DNA of 64,000 bases from Cardiocondyla obscurior (lineage: Eukaryota; Arthropoda; Insecta; Hymenoptera; Formicidae). Shown one piece after another: positions 11,391 to 25,415 of the stretch (its first letter is position 1; each line of letters opens with the position of its first letter). Below the pieces are notes generated by a model. The model saw only the letters and a list, made by a program, of their open reading frames with translations, did not search any database and was not told the DNA's origin. The translations under genes and the position numbers were made by a program. The DNA lies in NCBI RefSeq assembly GCF_019399895.1, contig NC_091879.1, positions 3,923,001 through 3,987,000 on the forward strand, given 5' to 3'.

Positions 11391-13272
11391 CGCGGCTGAA
11401 CTGCTCGTAGCTGGCAATCACCCTCTCGGCGTTTTTTCTGGCGATGTAGAACCACTCGCTGCTGTTGCTCAGGTACTTGTACTGGATCGCGAGGTCCTTT
11501 ACGAGGATGCCATCCTGGTTCGGCAGCCGGTGGGCGAAAGGGCAATACAGCCATCGGTCTCGGTACTGTAGCTTGTCGTAACAATTGCCGGCGGCGAAGA
11601 TGTCCTCGTCGAACTCGACCATGGAGAGCACGCTCGCGTGCAGTAGATACTCGGACGACAGCATCACTTCCGGGGCGTATTTCCAGAGTCGCGTGAGCAT
11701 GTTGGCGCGATTCACGGCGAATTCCGCCTCCAGGCGAAATCTCTCTTGCGCGTATTGGTCAACCACCCCCTCGCCGAGATTCAAATCCGTGCCCGCGGTA
11801 CAGTTCTCGCCCAGGGTATGCTGGTTCTCGATTATTCGCAGGAACCGCGTAACGATGTCGACCTGGGCGGTTTGCAGCCTCCTGCGAATCGACTGGTCGT
11901 ACGACGAGGAGTTCGCCGGCTCCTCGAAGCTCGCGTAATCCAGAACTGCGTCCTGCGATATTTCCTCTTCGAGGTCGCGACCGGACTCGCTGATGTCCTC
12001 GAGCGCGTCGACGTTCTCCGTTGTGTTACGCTCGATCGCGGATACCGACGCGGCGGTCCTATTTAGAGACATCGCTTTCTTCAATTTGCTCAGGGGGTCG
12101 TCTTTGTAAGAGCTCTTGAGGGAATCGGGGCTCGATCGTAGGACACCGTGGTTATCCGAATAATGGACTTTTAGTGTATCTTGAATGTCTCGTTCCATGC
12201 TCTCTTTCCAAGTCTCGTCTCTGATCTGATCGAGGGCCCGGCTGTTCGCATTATCTTTAGCGATATTCTGTTCAATCAGCCAGGAAAGATTACGCGTGGG
12301 AAGACCGGGTGTATTTTCCTCGGCGACGCTGTCCCTCTTACCCTGATACAGCTTGAGTAAACTCTCCAGTCCCTCTGAAACATTATTCTCAATTCGATCG
12401 GGAGATTGGCTGTTGACCGAGTTGTCCTTTGAGAAATTTCTCTCGAAAAGCCAGGAATGATTGCGCCTCGGCGAGACGGATCCTTCCGGAAAATCAATCG
12501 TTTTTTCTACTTGGCGCGTCTCGAAGTGATTCTCGCGATCACCGCGAATGTCAGTCTTGATCCTATTTGCCGCGTCCTTCGAACCGTCCCTCGCGGAATC
12601 CTCCATCTTCTGCCGTGCGAAATGGCTCCTGGATCTCCCGTGACGGATCTGCGATCTTTCGATGCTCGACATGTCCGCCTGATCGATCTCCGTCCAGAAA
12701 ACGTCCGCTGATCGGGTCTCCGTCGATGAGACCTCCGCCGCGAAATTCCGGTCTTCCGTTTGCGGAACAGAACGCGCTTCCGCTACGACCTCGGCTGAGG
12801 GGGCGCGAATTTTCCCGGACGTTGGAAGAATCTCCGCCGATCTTATCGCGACGGCACGGCGGCGCGTTTCCTCGCGTTCTACGAGCTTCTGCGAGGTCGA
12901 GCGCACTTCCGCGAGACGCAGGCGACTTTCGCGCGCAGAATGGATCTCCGTCGGCCGGAAGAAGTCTCGCGCGATCGTCGGACGGTTTTCCGTGCGGCGA
13001 CTCAATCTCTCCGCCGTCGTCGCTTCCGCCCCCGGGCGGGCGATTTCCGCGAGCGGGTGAACGATCGTCGGGCGGAGAGCTCCGTCAACGGCGTGGAACT
13101 CCGTCGGATCGACGTGTTTGCGGTCGGCGAAGCCCGGCGAGCGGTAATTCTGCTGATGGCGCAGGTACTCCTTCGGCTTCTCGAGCTGGGAGACCTTCTC
13201 GTGATGGGTAGCGAGGGAATCTTGCGTGAACGTGAGCAAGATGAGCATGCACCAGATACCTGACGCACTCAT
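11391..13272 (-). CDS. First coding exon of a probable GPR158/GPR179-like orphan receptor (partial)
   Basis: The exon encodes about 627 residues and ends in a clear donor (CGCG then GTAAGT, intron from 11390), so the gene continues toward lower coordinates. I chose the Met at 13272 because it starts a typical signal peptide (MSASGIWCMLILLTFTQDSL then Ala); an upstream in-frame Met (13347) would bury it. Residues about 25-480 are low-complexity, rich in Arg, Glu and Ser, with repeated EIRSAE-like motifs. The last 130 residues look folded: NRANMLTRLWK, two Cys, and EWFYIARKNAERV before the donor. The NRAN and EWF blocks resemble the start of the Cache-type ectodomain of GPR158/GPR179 and the Drosophila CG31760 group, from memory. 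No seven-transmembrane exons were found in the window, so the receptor assignment is moderate. The antisense strand has long GC-rich open frames that I regard as shadows. Confidence 0.6.
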
Positions 13273-16200
13273 CTTCAGCCGCTCATCTTCCCGTTCGCGA
13301 CAAACCGTCCGCTTGTTACAGCCACTCGCGACGGCACGTTCGTTCAAGCCTGATCAATCTCAATCCCGACATCGCCAGGACGTGATAATCGTTCGCGTGT
13401 AACAGCGGTTTGCGGCAGCTGCTCGCGATAACGTGACATGCTTGATACATTAGTGCGCAATTATATGTTTCTTGAGATCAATCTAACATCCTCCTCCCCG
13501 CTGTAATTAATTTCAACGTCTCCATAAAGCGTTCGTCATCCATCTCCTTCCGCACGTATGATTACGACAATGAGCACGAATTACATCATATAAAACTTTT
13601 CGGGATTAATTTAACGCTACAACGTGGTTACAATTTTTTCGCGGTGGTCGCATTTACGGCATCGGCCCTTAATTACACCGCTGAGAATACGTTAAAGACG
13701 AGAATTTTATTCAAACGACTCCTCACGCTCCCCTGAATTCCCGGCCCTTAATTTCAATCCTGCAACCGGTGAGAGCCGCTCTCTAGCATCCTCCCGATCT
13801 CACGACCTCTTCCACGGCGTTTAATAGGTCCCGCTGCCGAGCGCTTCTGAATCTCCGTGCGATCTCCTCTCTGCGAACTTTATAGCCCTTAATGGATGGT
13901 GCCCCTTAATAGACCCGGATACTTAACAGCTCCTCTTGGCGTCTCCACAATCAACTTATCTTCCGCCCGGAACCGGCACTATTTCAAACGTTTGTTTTTC
14001 GCCTCTGCTGGCGAGACCCGCGCTGGCCGTATCGCGAAGCCGCGGCTCTCGTCGGCGGATACTTTGCGGTGAATCGATCCGCTCTCGCTGCTCTCGAGAT
14101 CAGACCGCGGGCGAAGTGTTTTTGCGCGGACCGCTAATCGAGACGTCTCCCGTTTCCTCCCGCGCGATAATCCGATTTCCACGCGGCTACGCCTCGCTCA
14201 AATTTCGCGATGCTCCCGTAGACCAGAGTTCCGCAGAAATTCAATCCCGGATAGTGGACGCGTCATCGGAGCGCCGATCGTGAATCGGCGATGATGAAGA
14301 AACGGTTCGGCGCACAAGGTTCTTTGCACGATATCCCGTACGCGTTGGCATCAGCATTGAATCTAGAGTTGATCCTCCGATCTGGACGCGGTCAAAACTT
14401 TATGGCTGATCGGCTATTTTACCGGGTATAATTATCGCGATTCAGAGCGGCGAAAAGTTCCTCATTGACTCGGACGTGAATCCCCGGGTGCAATTTCGCG
14501 CGAGTGCGAAATGTAATTAATCGAGACTCTCGCCGACGTTGCCGTCACGATCTGCGCCCTTTTTAATTTAATGGCTCACACACATGTTCGTAGATTATGG
14601 CACTCACATTATATCGCATTATGTGGCTGCAATTGCGGCGAGGGATACAGACATTCGTGGTGTATAGACGAAAATTCGCACGCGAGAAATTTGTCCGTTG
14701 GTGCGCGCCGCCGTTTCGACCCACTGGCGATTAACGGTGGTGTTGACGTTCCAAACATCGTACCTAATTGTTATAGAGCGTGCACATATTTATTTGTCCC
14801 GCCAGTCAGTTATTTCGCCGCCAGCTCGGTCCGTTTGCGCGAGCAATCGTAATCGTTTATGTAACGCGCGCCATAACGCGCGTTGCATTCCGCGTAATTA
14901 AGTGGGTAGTTAAGGCTACGGATAAAACCGTGAAACGCAGCATACCAGCTTCGTCGATTTTAATTGCGAATTATATACCCTTTTCCGACGGTAACGTTAA
15001 ATATCGATAAAATTTTAACGCCAGCATAAACGTACAAATAATCATAACAATAAATCGTGCAAATAAAATGCGCCCTCAATTATATGATAATCGTCGAGCT
15101 TTCGCGAAATCACAGAGCAATAGCGAGATCCTCACGGTTTTATCGGAAATAACGGCAACACGAAACTGACGTTGAAAGTCGCGTACAATTCGATACCTAT
15201 TAGTGAAAATTAAATCCATATTGGCACGTTGTCACTAATTACGTAAATTAATAATTTCACTTTGAGGTGCGTGCTCGATGCTCGATTACAGATTAGCTAA
15301 TGTGATCTCGTTACAAACGTCCCGTGGTTTTGCAAAATTTTCACTCGTTATCTGCGAGGACCACAAAAATTTTCATTTACACGTGGAACTGTTCTTTTTA
15401 CTCGATCAAATGTATAGACACTTTAAAAGAGACTCGTCCGAGTTCTTTGAATTCAATAACCGCAGATAATTCGCTCTCCCATCAGCGACCTTTACGAATT
15501 GTCTCCGATTTCTTCGCAAAAGGGCGTAAAAGGCAAAAATAAAAATCGCGAAACCGTAACCTACGTTTACAAGTTAAAGAGATGACGAGCGAAGGGAACC
15601 TTTGCGATCTTTTTATTTTCACGGCACCGAAAAACTGGCGTGGTTTCCTTTACGGTAATCAACATTTATTTGCAGAATTTTTTTTCTCGCCTTTAAAATT
15701 TGATTCGCAAAGCCGCATTGTCTCTTCAGATTAAAAAACGTTTCAAACTGCATTTATTTTTAACAATATATCCGACGATTAATCCCATTCTTTCTATTAT
15801 AACGCATTGAATCGTATCGCATCTCCCTTTTTTTTTTTGATCGAATCTAAATAATGGAAGTTCTAAACGCGAAACTGGAATGCTACTTCTCGATTAATTC
15901 AATAAATTATTTAACGACGTCCTACATAACTCTATTTTGCATTAAATCAGCGTTGTTAATCGTTTCCGAACAATTGTGGATTGCGCTGATAACCAAACGT
16001 CTGACGCAAACGCTTTAAATTGATAATAAAATCAACGAATGTATATCGACGTAGCTTTAACGAATAGAACTGCGTTCTTCGCAATTTTTATCGTTCCCTA
16101 AAAAAGAAAAAAAAACCCCAAAAAAATTCGCGTACGATTCACCTTACATTGCGTGCAGCGAATCTCTGACGGCGTGTTTTACTTTCTTTCGCGCCTCTCG

Positions 16201-19200
16201 ATCGAGCTCTCTCATCGAGCTTCAGGTTGGATCGGGGGTGCAAACTCGCCCCGCCGGCGATCATTTTACGACGATTCCCTGGAAGAACGGCGAACTTTCC
16301 CTCAGTATTTTTTTTTTTTCCTCTCCGGGGTCTTGCCTCCCTTTTCTCGCGCGCTCGCGAGCCGGCGATCGCGACGGATCTGTATGCGCTCGCACGCGGC
16401 GTCAAACTGTCGGCGAGGGTTGGGAAACCCGCCACCCTTCGCGCCGTCCAATGTGTGGGTGCAGGGCGCATGATCTACCCCTCTCTCTTGCCGATGCAAC
16501 CAGCTTCGCGCCGGCATCCCAACGCTTAATCTAGATCTTAATCTTCATCTTCGGTACGCCATCTCCGCGACATTTTGCGCTTCCTGGTGGGACGTGCGGA
16601 TAAAATGAGGCTACCGCCTTCGTTCCTAAGAAACAAAGCGATTATGAAACTTACGGCGCGCACGCGAAACGTATCAGAGAAAATTTTAAAAAATTCTGCT
16701 GACCACGCGAACATTCTGGCTTCTAGAAGCCTCAACGCATTACGCGTTTATTACGCACCATAAAAATATGTGCATTTCTATACTCACGTAATTAACACAG
16801 TAATCGATGCCAGGATCTTATATTTAGATGCATCCTGACGATTCGTGCCCAACGAAACGAACGTTTGCTTGTCCTTTGTTTTTCAAAGCAGACGCTTTGG
16901 TCCCCGCCACCTGCAATCGAACATTAACGTCATCTTTATTCATTTGACCCGATTTTTTTTTTCCCCGCCCGTTATGTTTCATCGTTTCACTTCGTACCGT
17001 AAATATTTGACGCCCCGAAGGTAATATCGCGTAATGCATATATAAAATCTCATATTTGGCAACGACTAATATTAATCTCATTAAGCTTATTTGGAAAAGC
17101 ACGAGTCAACGGATTTCAATCCCAAATAATACAACCTGTCGCGAAATTGTAACGAAAGTTAATAAGAAATTATACAGAAAATAAACAATCGCGGTATTCG
17201 ATTTTCGGCCGACAGGCATGTAAATTGACGCTCGCCGCACGCGTATAAGAACGAAACGCGGATACGTTAAAAAGTTAACGATCTACCAATTTTTTTTTTT
17301 GCAGAAATTCCCCGCGGAGTAAATCCGTTTTCGTTTGATTAAAAAAAAGAAAACAAAAAAAAAAGAAAAAAAAAATCCGCCGACCGTATCGCGTGACACG
17401 CGAAATTATCGATGGAATTCTCAACGAGACGCGCGAGAACGTTTCCCAGAAAGAGGACAGGCTCTCGCAGTTGTATGCTTTTTACAATTTTCCAGTTTCA
17501 ATCGGACGCCAACCTAGCTTCTCGTTCTCGAGTGTGAAAAACGCGTGTTTCAGACGCGGGGAGGGGAAAATAGGAAAAAAAAAAGAAGTAAAAGCGCAAA
17601 AATCAGCGAGCTGATCGAAACGCGATCGGCAACTCGGGACGCGGCGAGTCGTAAAAAAGATAAATTGCAAACTCAAACGGGAAAGCAAGGGGAGAGTAAA
17701 TGGCGGCTCGAATGCGCAAAAGTGCGCGCTCGGCGCACGATTATCCGCGGAAGGTCGGATGCAGAAAATTTATATGCAGGGATGCTTTCGCGACGCGGAT
17801 CGTAGTGATTCATGATTAAATCGCGTACGTGCGCCGCGCGAAATAAAACTGTTGATACCTTAATTTTTGTCGAAAACGTCGGAGCTGATGGCACGTACGT
17901 CCGGCGTCGTTCCTCGGCGTTGGAAAAATGATCGAGATCAACTATTTTTCCCAATATCGAGATATCGCTGCACGCGTAGGAGGCGCGCCCTGAAGTCACA
18001 TCGATGACCTAATCCTGATCGATCGTGAAAAATAAAGGTTATATTCTAAGAAACATATTCCCTAAATTAACAATTAAATATTACCTTCCATTAAACTGTA
18101 CAAATATTAAAAAAAATTCCACCGTGACTTCTTGCCGTTAAAATAAAATAAGAGGAAAGAGAAACGAAAGCCGGCGGGAACCGAATCTGTTAATATCCGA
18201 AAACTGCCGCCGGAAAAATTGATTCGAAAACTTTTTTAATCGTCGATTTTCCAGAGGATTAAAACTCGGTCTAGCAGATTGGAAAAAGGAAAAAAAGAAA
18301 TAGGAAAAATATAAAAAAAACGCGCGCTTACTTCCGCGTGCTTCCGCGCTTCGATTTACCTGTTTTATTTTCCTCTCGCGTTTCCACCTTTTTTTTTTCC
18401 CAGCCTTGTTATCGTTGTTACCGCGAACTGGGACAGCGAGCGCGCGATCAGCGCGGATAATTGAGAATATCGAGCAACACGGCCCAGTCGCGACATGGTA
18501 GCGTGCGCTAATTAACTCCATTATGCACCTCCATTCCAGCACACGCAGAGGACTCGATATTTCGCCGGGCAATTTACTCGACGCGGTGAGCACCGTTCGG
18601 CGACGCGCACAACGAAATCTCATTCAAATTTTCGACGAATCAGCGCTGCGCGCAAAATGAACATGGCAAACTTCTTGGCGCAATTTACGAAAGCTCGGGA
18701 TTCCGCGATCGCGATAATCGCCGCGAGAAAAAATATTAATTATTGACGGAAAATCGCCCGACGATACGTGAAAATCGAAAGCTTTTCATAATTTATAATT
18801 AAAACTACGCATTTAAAATATTAATGGCACGGTGAAAGTAATCTTCAACTTCAACTTGCATCATTTTCTGAGTCGAGCAATTTCTTTCTTTTTTCTCTTT
18901 TCTTTCCTTTCTGTTAGATGTACTTTTCGATCTCGGCGGAACTGTCGCGTGATTGCTGACAGTTTGCGCTTTTGCCGGCGATATTATCTGCAAAATTACT
19001 CGTTTGTTTAAAACCAATGGGAGCCGCTCGCGTTTATTCAGAAAAGATAAGAATTGTTAATAGTTAATGCCGCCATCCTTGTCACGCGTATACTATGTGC
19101 ACACATCTGCACATATAATATTTCATTTCGTGGTTTCGCAAATAGAAGCTTATAATCATAATTCTACACATTCAATTCCTTTACATTAAAAAAAAAAAAA

Positions 19201-20443
19201 CATGATAAATTTATTTGCGACCGCTCGTTTTTTTTTCGAGACTAAATCAATTCGAAATGCTTCGCAACTCGCAGTCTTCGTGTAAATCGTCGCTCGGTAA
19301 ACGCGAGGTATCAGAGAGCTCGGAAATGTCAGTCTTCTTCCCGCGCTTCATCCGCTTGTACGCAGATTCGTTTCTACCGGATGACCGCGAGAGTCCCTCA
19401 GGAGTAATCGCTGCACACTCGCTTCGCGCGAGTTATTCTAGAACCTGCATTGTAAGCCGCATTGCCGTACTCTATCTCCGCAATTGCATCGCGAAGATTG
19501 AGTAAAACCCCTGGGAGGGGTGGAAAAGAGAAACGTAGAACTTCAAATAATTAGGCGCTTGTATTTTCACCACTTATGGAGGTTCCAAATCAAGGCAATA
19601 CTGTTATAAATCTTGCTTAAGTGGCGGTTGTTCAAACTTACTAGCGTTTACAGCTGCTTTCTTGTTAAAGCACCGAACGAAGGCGAGTAATTTCGCTGGC
19701 TAGTTCATTCTTCTTTATTTTTCGTTCTTAAACAAATATCTCGCAGACAAAGATATAATTGAGAATAATCCTCGGTTCTAAAAAAAAAAAAATTATTGTT
19801 CACTTTTTTAAATAGTCGTAAAAAAAATCGCAGATTTTAATCCTACTCGAAATTAATGTCTCTTTCGCAGCGCATAATAATAAATAACAGAGATTATTTT
19901 TCGACATTTCTTGTAAAAAACTTAAGAGCATTCTTTTCGAAGTGTACAAATAGACGAGCTCTTGAAGCTTGTTACAAATCCTATAGAACAAACACCCTGT
20001 ATTTTTGGAATCATAATGTTACAGTAACACATAGTATTTCTAGATATTTATCTCTTTACGCACATTATTAAGGCTCCTGTTCATTCGCTTTTTTTCGTCA
20101 TTTATTCGTCAATTATCACGTTTTTCAGTTTATAATTTTACCAAATCTGACGTCGTACGTACAAAGCGGACCAATCGAATCAGCAGGAGCTTAATTCTCG
20201 AGTATGTTTATATGCTTTTAGACACTTACACAATTTCGTTTTGTATAATATCGTGTGCACTTAAACAGTCACGTAAAAAATCTCGTAACCCTTTCCATCT
20301 CATCCTTCTCTTCAAGTATTAATCAATACAAAGATTCACGTTTTAAAAACTTCGTAAACGAAGGTATAAAAAGACTGATGTTTCTTCTCTTATTGTAAAC
20401 TCGCATACTGTGTCGCTGACCAAAATCAACGCACATGTTAAAG
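13273..20443. other. About 7 kb intergenic or 5' flanking DNA, no supported gene
   Basis: GC-richer, CpG-containing DNA (about 13500-18600) alternates with A/T runs. Overlapping open frames on both strands at 16139-16534 and 17335-18623 are Arg/Lys-rich and mutually antisense, with no motif, no signal peptide and no splice-linked continuation, so I do not call them. The upstream promoter and any noncoding first exon of the receptor gene at 11391-13272 should lie here. No TATA box is convincing. Confidence 0.55.
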
Positions 20444-20449
20444 TTTATT
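20444..20449 (-). terminator. Glg1: Candidate polyadenylation signal for GLG1
   Basis: AATAAA on the minus strand, 64 nt past the GLG1 stop codon. It is a canonical hexamer at a plausible distance, although A/T-rich flanks make chance matches possible. Confidence 0.5.
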
Positions 20450-20512
20450 GCGATCCTTCGGCTAATTTCACGAGAAAGTTATTTCACTAGTGGACGGGTC
20501 CCGGCTGTGTCG

Positions 20513-23500
20513 TCACTTGTTCTTCATGATCATCGTTCGCCTGGTCACTCGACCGCAGAACATACCGACAATGAAAATCACTCCGATCATAGTAAAACCG
20601 ACGATCATAAAATAACGCCGCGCTGGAGAACGATTCACTGTTGAATATAACTCCTCGATCGTGTGCGGCGGAATTAACTGTAGCAAGAAAAATTTATTAA
20701 TTTTGACATAATTCTTCATAAAGGCACAATGAAAAAAATAATTAGATATAATGGCATACTACGAACCTTGGCAGCGTTTTTAAACATTTCCATTCTTGTA
20801 GTTAGCATCTTGTAACAATCAGGTTGCAAGGATTTGTTGCTATCTTCCAACGCATTTTGCAAGCACATTATATCTGTTGTACAATTATTATATAAATTGT
20901 TAATAGTTGCTATTATATATTTAATGCATGTTAAAAACGGCAGCAATGAAATCTCTACATTATTTTAAATGGAAATTACGTACGTCTTCCCGCGCCCTGC
21001 GGTACAGCACTACAATATTTGCTAATATCCACGGCACAGGCTTTTTGCAACAAGGGATCCGCGTTAATATCAGCTTTAGATTGTTCTATCAAATCTGCAA
21101 CTTCCATACGACATTCTTCTCTCATATGTCCATATCTTCCCTCAAATTTTTCATCATTGAAATTTCTTTTAAGACATTCCTCGACTGCACCAGGCTCGTT
21201 TTCTTCTAGCCGACATATAGTTTTAATCTAAAAACAGAAGAATTTTGTGAACTCAATTAGAATTAAATTCTAATTTTCTTAAATTAAATTGTAAATTGTT
21301 ATAATTCTATGATATTTTACCTCATGTGCGCACATTGTTGCCAATAATGGATTTAAATGATAATTTAATGCAGCTTCTCTAAGAATATTAGTCATTTGAT
21401 GCTTGCATTTAGCTGACAACTTCGATTCTCGAAATTTGATCTTTAAACATCCAATTACTTTTCCTTCGAGCTCTTTATCAGTCCGTTCATGTATCAATAC
21501 CTAAAGTAATACATATATTCGCAAATTAATTATGAATGTACGTTAAATCGTACATTAATCTATATGTAGATAATTTCTTTTACCTCTTTGCAATGCTTAT
21601 CGATGTCATAGCCACATGCACTTTGCAATGCAGTGTTGAACCTATAATCTGTATTCTGTTCGATCATCCGTCGAACTACAATGTTTTTACATTTATCATC
21701 GAAAGTGAGTTCTTCTTTATATTTCTTAAGGCAATCCAAAGTTTGCGATTTGCTCACATCATGGCAGTACTGTTTGATCATGGCTCGGCAGATGCTCAAT
21801 AAAGGAACATCACTTGAGCTATCTTGAAACTCCTGTTTCCTAATCTTGAACAGCTGTTTATGACACATGTCCGATAGTTTAGCCTTGTGCGACGCCAGGC
21901 ATTCTAATACCTAAAACAATCCAAGTTTCAATAAGAAATTTATCGTAACGTTAGAATTCGCCTAGAGCCAATTAATCAAAGAGCTCAGCATCGCAGAATT
22001 TAGAAAACAAACGAATATTGTTTAATGTTAACATTTTACAAAACTAATATTTAAGTAAATTCGTTTTTTTTTATTTATACAGTGCAAATTCAATACGAAA
22101 TATTGTCTTAGATATTATAGACATACTACCTGTGAATTGCCTGGCTCTACGTTAAAGCATAATTGTTTAATGTCTGCCGCACAGGTTGCTTGTAAAACAG
22201 GATCGAAGTGAATGTTCTCTCGCTGTTGATAAAGTTGTGCTCGCAGCTGTTGTCTACAATCTTTCATTATATGATGCTGAGAATCTTTCATTATATCTTC
22301 TTGTACAATCAAGCTTAAACATTCTATCACGTCAGCTTTCGTCTTGGACCTACGTTACAATATAATATACAATTTATTTTTAAGTTTAAGGATATGTAAA
22401 TTTTTTGCATATTAGTAACTCACTTAAAACAATATCTCTTAACATAAGGTCTGCAAGCCTCTTTAAATTTGTATGTAAAATGATAATTCTTCAAGGATAT
22501 TAGTTGAAAATGTTCCACAGCCGCTTTACATTTGTAATCAGTACGTGCGTCCAACTCGTTTTTGTGCTCAATAAGACATTCCATCATATCGCCTTCATCT
22601 TTTCCATATTTTAACACGTCCTGAAACAATTATTGATTAAAAAAAAAAAAATTTTAAGAAATAAGTATTTAATAATTCAAGACATACTTCGCAGTGACGT
22701 TCCATAATATGTTGACACGCGGTGGAAATAATGGGATTTAATTCGACACGCTCAGCTTGTTCCTCAGTAAAATTTCCAACTGCATACTTGCATTTTTCTT
22801 TTAAACTGCAATTAATAGATTCCATTAAAAAAATGAATATTTTTATGTCAAACAAAAATCAACAATATCAGAAAAAATTAAATATTAACAATATAATTTT
22901 ATTGCATTAAATAATGAGTACTTTTCTAAATTATCTTGCAAACACAGAATCTCTTCTCCCTTTGCCGTTTTGTCGTAACAAAGTGACGCCAGTTCATTAA
23001 AGCACACTTCTTCTATCTCAGGTTGCAAGTCGACGTTCATAGCACGCTGCCTCATAACTCTCCTAATTTCTTCCAAGCAATCTCCTCTCAACTAAAAATA
23101 TAAACGCGAAGCAATTAAAAACAAAAATTTTTGCAAGAGTTATTAAAAAATTAAAACAAAATGTTAATAATTTGAATTCAGAGCTGTAAAAGAAAATAAT
23201 AATCACTACTTATACAAGTCTGCTTGAATTATTGCATTTTAAATGATCTTACCGTCATATTTTTTTGGTAGACGTGCCGATACAAACACGGCAATACCAA
23301 AGGCCCAGTTTCAGGATCCATTTGTTTACCATTGCCGGCCCATGCGTTTCTTGCATGACACAAACGCATGGCGTCGAACTTACACGCTCTGTACAATTGC
23401 GGATCAAGTTTGAAATCTCTAGCGATAAAGTATTGTATTTGCACTAAAGCTGTTTCACAAGCCTCAGTCATTCTTTCTGTTCCTAGTTGTTCCATTAAGC

Positions 23501-25415
23501 AAGATATCACTCTAGCATCTCCGCCGTGCACCTAAATCAAACATTAAAATACTTCATAAAAAAAATAGATATAATAAATAGATCTGATAAATTCATGCAA
23601 GCTGTAAAGCATATTTGAATAAAAAGTAAGTTTAAAAGTGCATAATTTTTCACATGTCGCCAGTTAAATTTTGTCGATTAAAATTTACATTTGTATGAAA
23701 AGATAAATCGCTTACGTCTCTACAAGCTAAATTAACTACAGGTTGACACTGTTCTCTTAAAACTGGATCAATTCTCCAATCTTCGCCGGCGTCAGCTTCC
23801 ATAATTAACTCTTCTAACTAAAGTAATAAAAAAATTTCATTAAAAATCGTGAAAAATTCTGTCAAGTGTTCGTAAAAATGCCAGAAGTCATATAAATGTC
23901 ATATAAATTTTAACTTAATTTTCTTTTTTTTTTTTTTTTTTCAATTATTTACCGCTCTTTGACATTCCGGCGCAACTCTTGACTTCCTCTTTCTCGTTCT
24001 CGTATGCTCCATTAAACAGTGAATCGTGGCGCCGCCGACCTCGAGACTGTTGCAAAACATCGTAATATCATTGGCACATTTATGCACAATCTCCGGCGAT
24101 AATCTGTAATCTTCCATTAGTAGCTTCCTGTGATCAAACATTTCCGCCTGACAATTCCCGTCGATCTTGGTACCGTTTTTCATGGCTGACTCTAGACAAA
24201 GCAGAATCTGCGCCAGCTTAATCTCTTTGTCTTCAGACACTGATCGTCTGCAGTGATTATTTCTAATATCTTCCTTACACGCTTTGACTAGACCCCTGCT
24301 AATTTTATAGTCGGAAGCGATCAGCTTTTCTCTCCTCGTTAATTGCTCTTGACACTGTGCGGTCATCGATCTATTAATATAAAAATATGTTAATATAGAA
24401 AATTTCTAAACAAAATTAACAAATTTTTGAAAAAAGTATTGCAATATTTTATACATTTAAAAATACCTACCTATCGGTTTTATATTTCATTAAGCATTTG
24501 TAAACTTGGCCACTCCCTGGCTGAATATTAGGACAGAACTTAACGTGATCGTAAGTGCACGCCATAAATAATTGACGATCTAAATTGATACTCTCTGCTT
24601 GGATCTCAGATACATGAAGAATATGTCTCTTACAATCGTGTTGCAGCTGCTCAACATGTTCTTGCAGGCAGGCTAATATCTGACCTTGCGATATATCTCT
24701 GTACGGCTGCAAATTGTCGCATTTGAAAGTCTTGATATCATTTGCACAGTCGGTCGTAAAGGGTATCAGAATTCGAAAATCACTAAAGGCAATCAACTCC
24801 AATCTTTGAATATAAGTGATACAGTCAGGGTCTCTGACCATTTCCCGCTTGTCAATTAGGCAGGACAAATAAGCTCCATGAATTTTTTTGGAATTGGAGC
24901 ACTGTAGACTATCCAGTTGCGTGCCACATGCTTTTCTCGCTAGCCTCTCTATATTTTGATTATCCGTGATGTTCTTGATATAGTACCAAATTGCCTCCTG
25001 GCACTTCTGATTGATCCCAGATATCTGAGTTGGCTGCAAAATTAACAAAGCAATTAATACCCCCTGTACTTGCTCCAATCTTTTCGGTTATACAAACGTG
25101 TACCTTGAATGTCTGAATACATTCGAGCAACGTGAGCTCATCGTTACTATCTATATCCTTGCAAAGGTGCTTTAACTTCTCGTAGCACTGGCCGTTGATA
25201 ATCCTTGGTGGATTTTCATCCTCGAACTCTCTCTTGCGTTCGAACACGGCTCTTTGAACCCTCCTAACCCGAGCGGGGTCGTCGGAAAAGACCCAGCCGA
25301 TTCTTGAGGGCTCGTCAGCCCGCTGTACAGACACGTCTTCGGGATACGCCGACGTTGTGCATTGCAGCAACGACAGGACGAGTATCGCGGACAGTACTTG
25401 CCAGGTGTACTCCAT
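20513..25415 (-). CDS. Glg1: Golgi apparatus protein 1 (GLG1), cysteine-rich repeat membrane protein
   Basis: Fourteen coding exons join with continuous phase: 25415-25104, 25033-24471, 24370-23953, 23817-23716, 23531-23253, 23091-22922, 22805-22688, 22620-22424, 22349-22130, 21910-21584, 21500-21321, 21227-20984, 20873-20767, 20677-20513. The product is about 1133 aa, close to the usual 1150-1180. It starts with a signal peptide (MEYTWQVLSAILVLSLLQC), then a tandem series of roughly 60-residue Cys-rich GLG1 repeats, each with spaced Cys and a recurrent CLxxH/K pattern. One transmembrane helix (FMIVGFTMIGVIFIVGMF) and a short basic tail end the protein. GLG1/ESL-1/CFR proteins reside in the Golgi and bind FGFs, E-selectin and TGF-beta precursors; these roles are known for vertebrates and inferred here. 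An acceptor at 25461 implies a noncoding 5' exon. No break or frameshift is seen. Confidence 0.93.

Noticed and set aside
12567..13263. Long plus-strand open frames (Arg/Pro/Ser-rich) opposite the receptor exon
   Set aside because: They are antisense shadows of a GC-rich, low-complexity coding exon on the minus strand that has a signal peptide and a splice donor; the shadows have neither.
16139..16534. Cluster of five overlapping open frames on both strands
   Set aside because: Several mutually exclusive frames with Arg-rich random composition point to stop-poor GC-rich DNA, not a gene.
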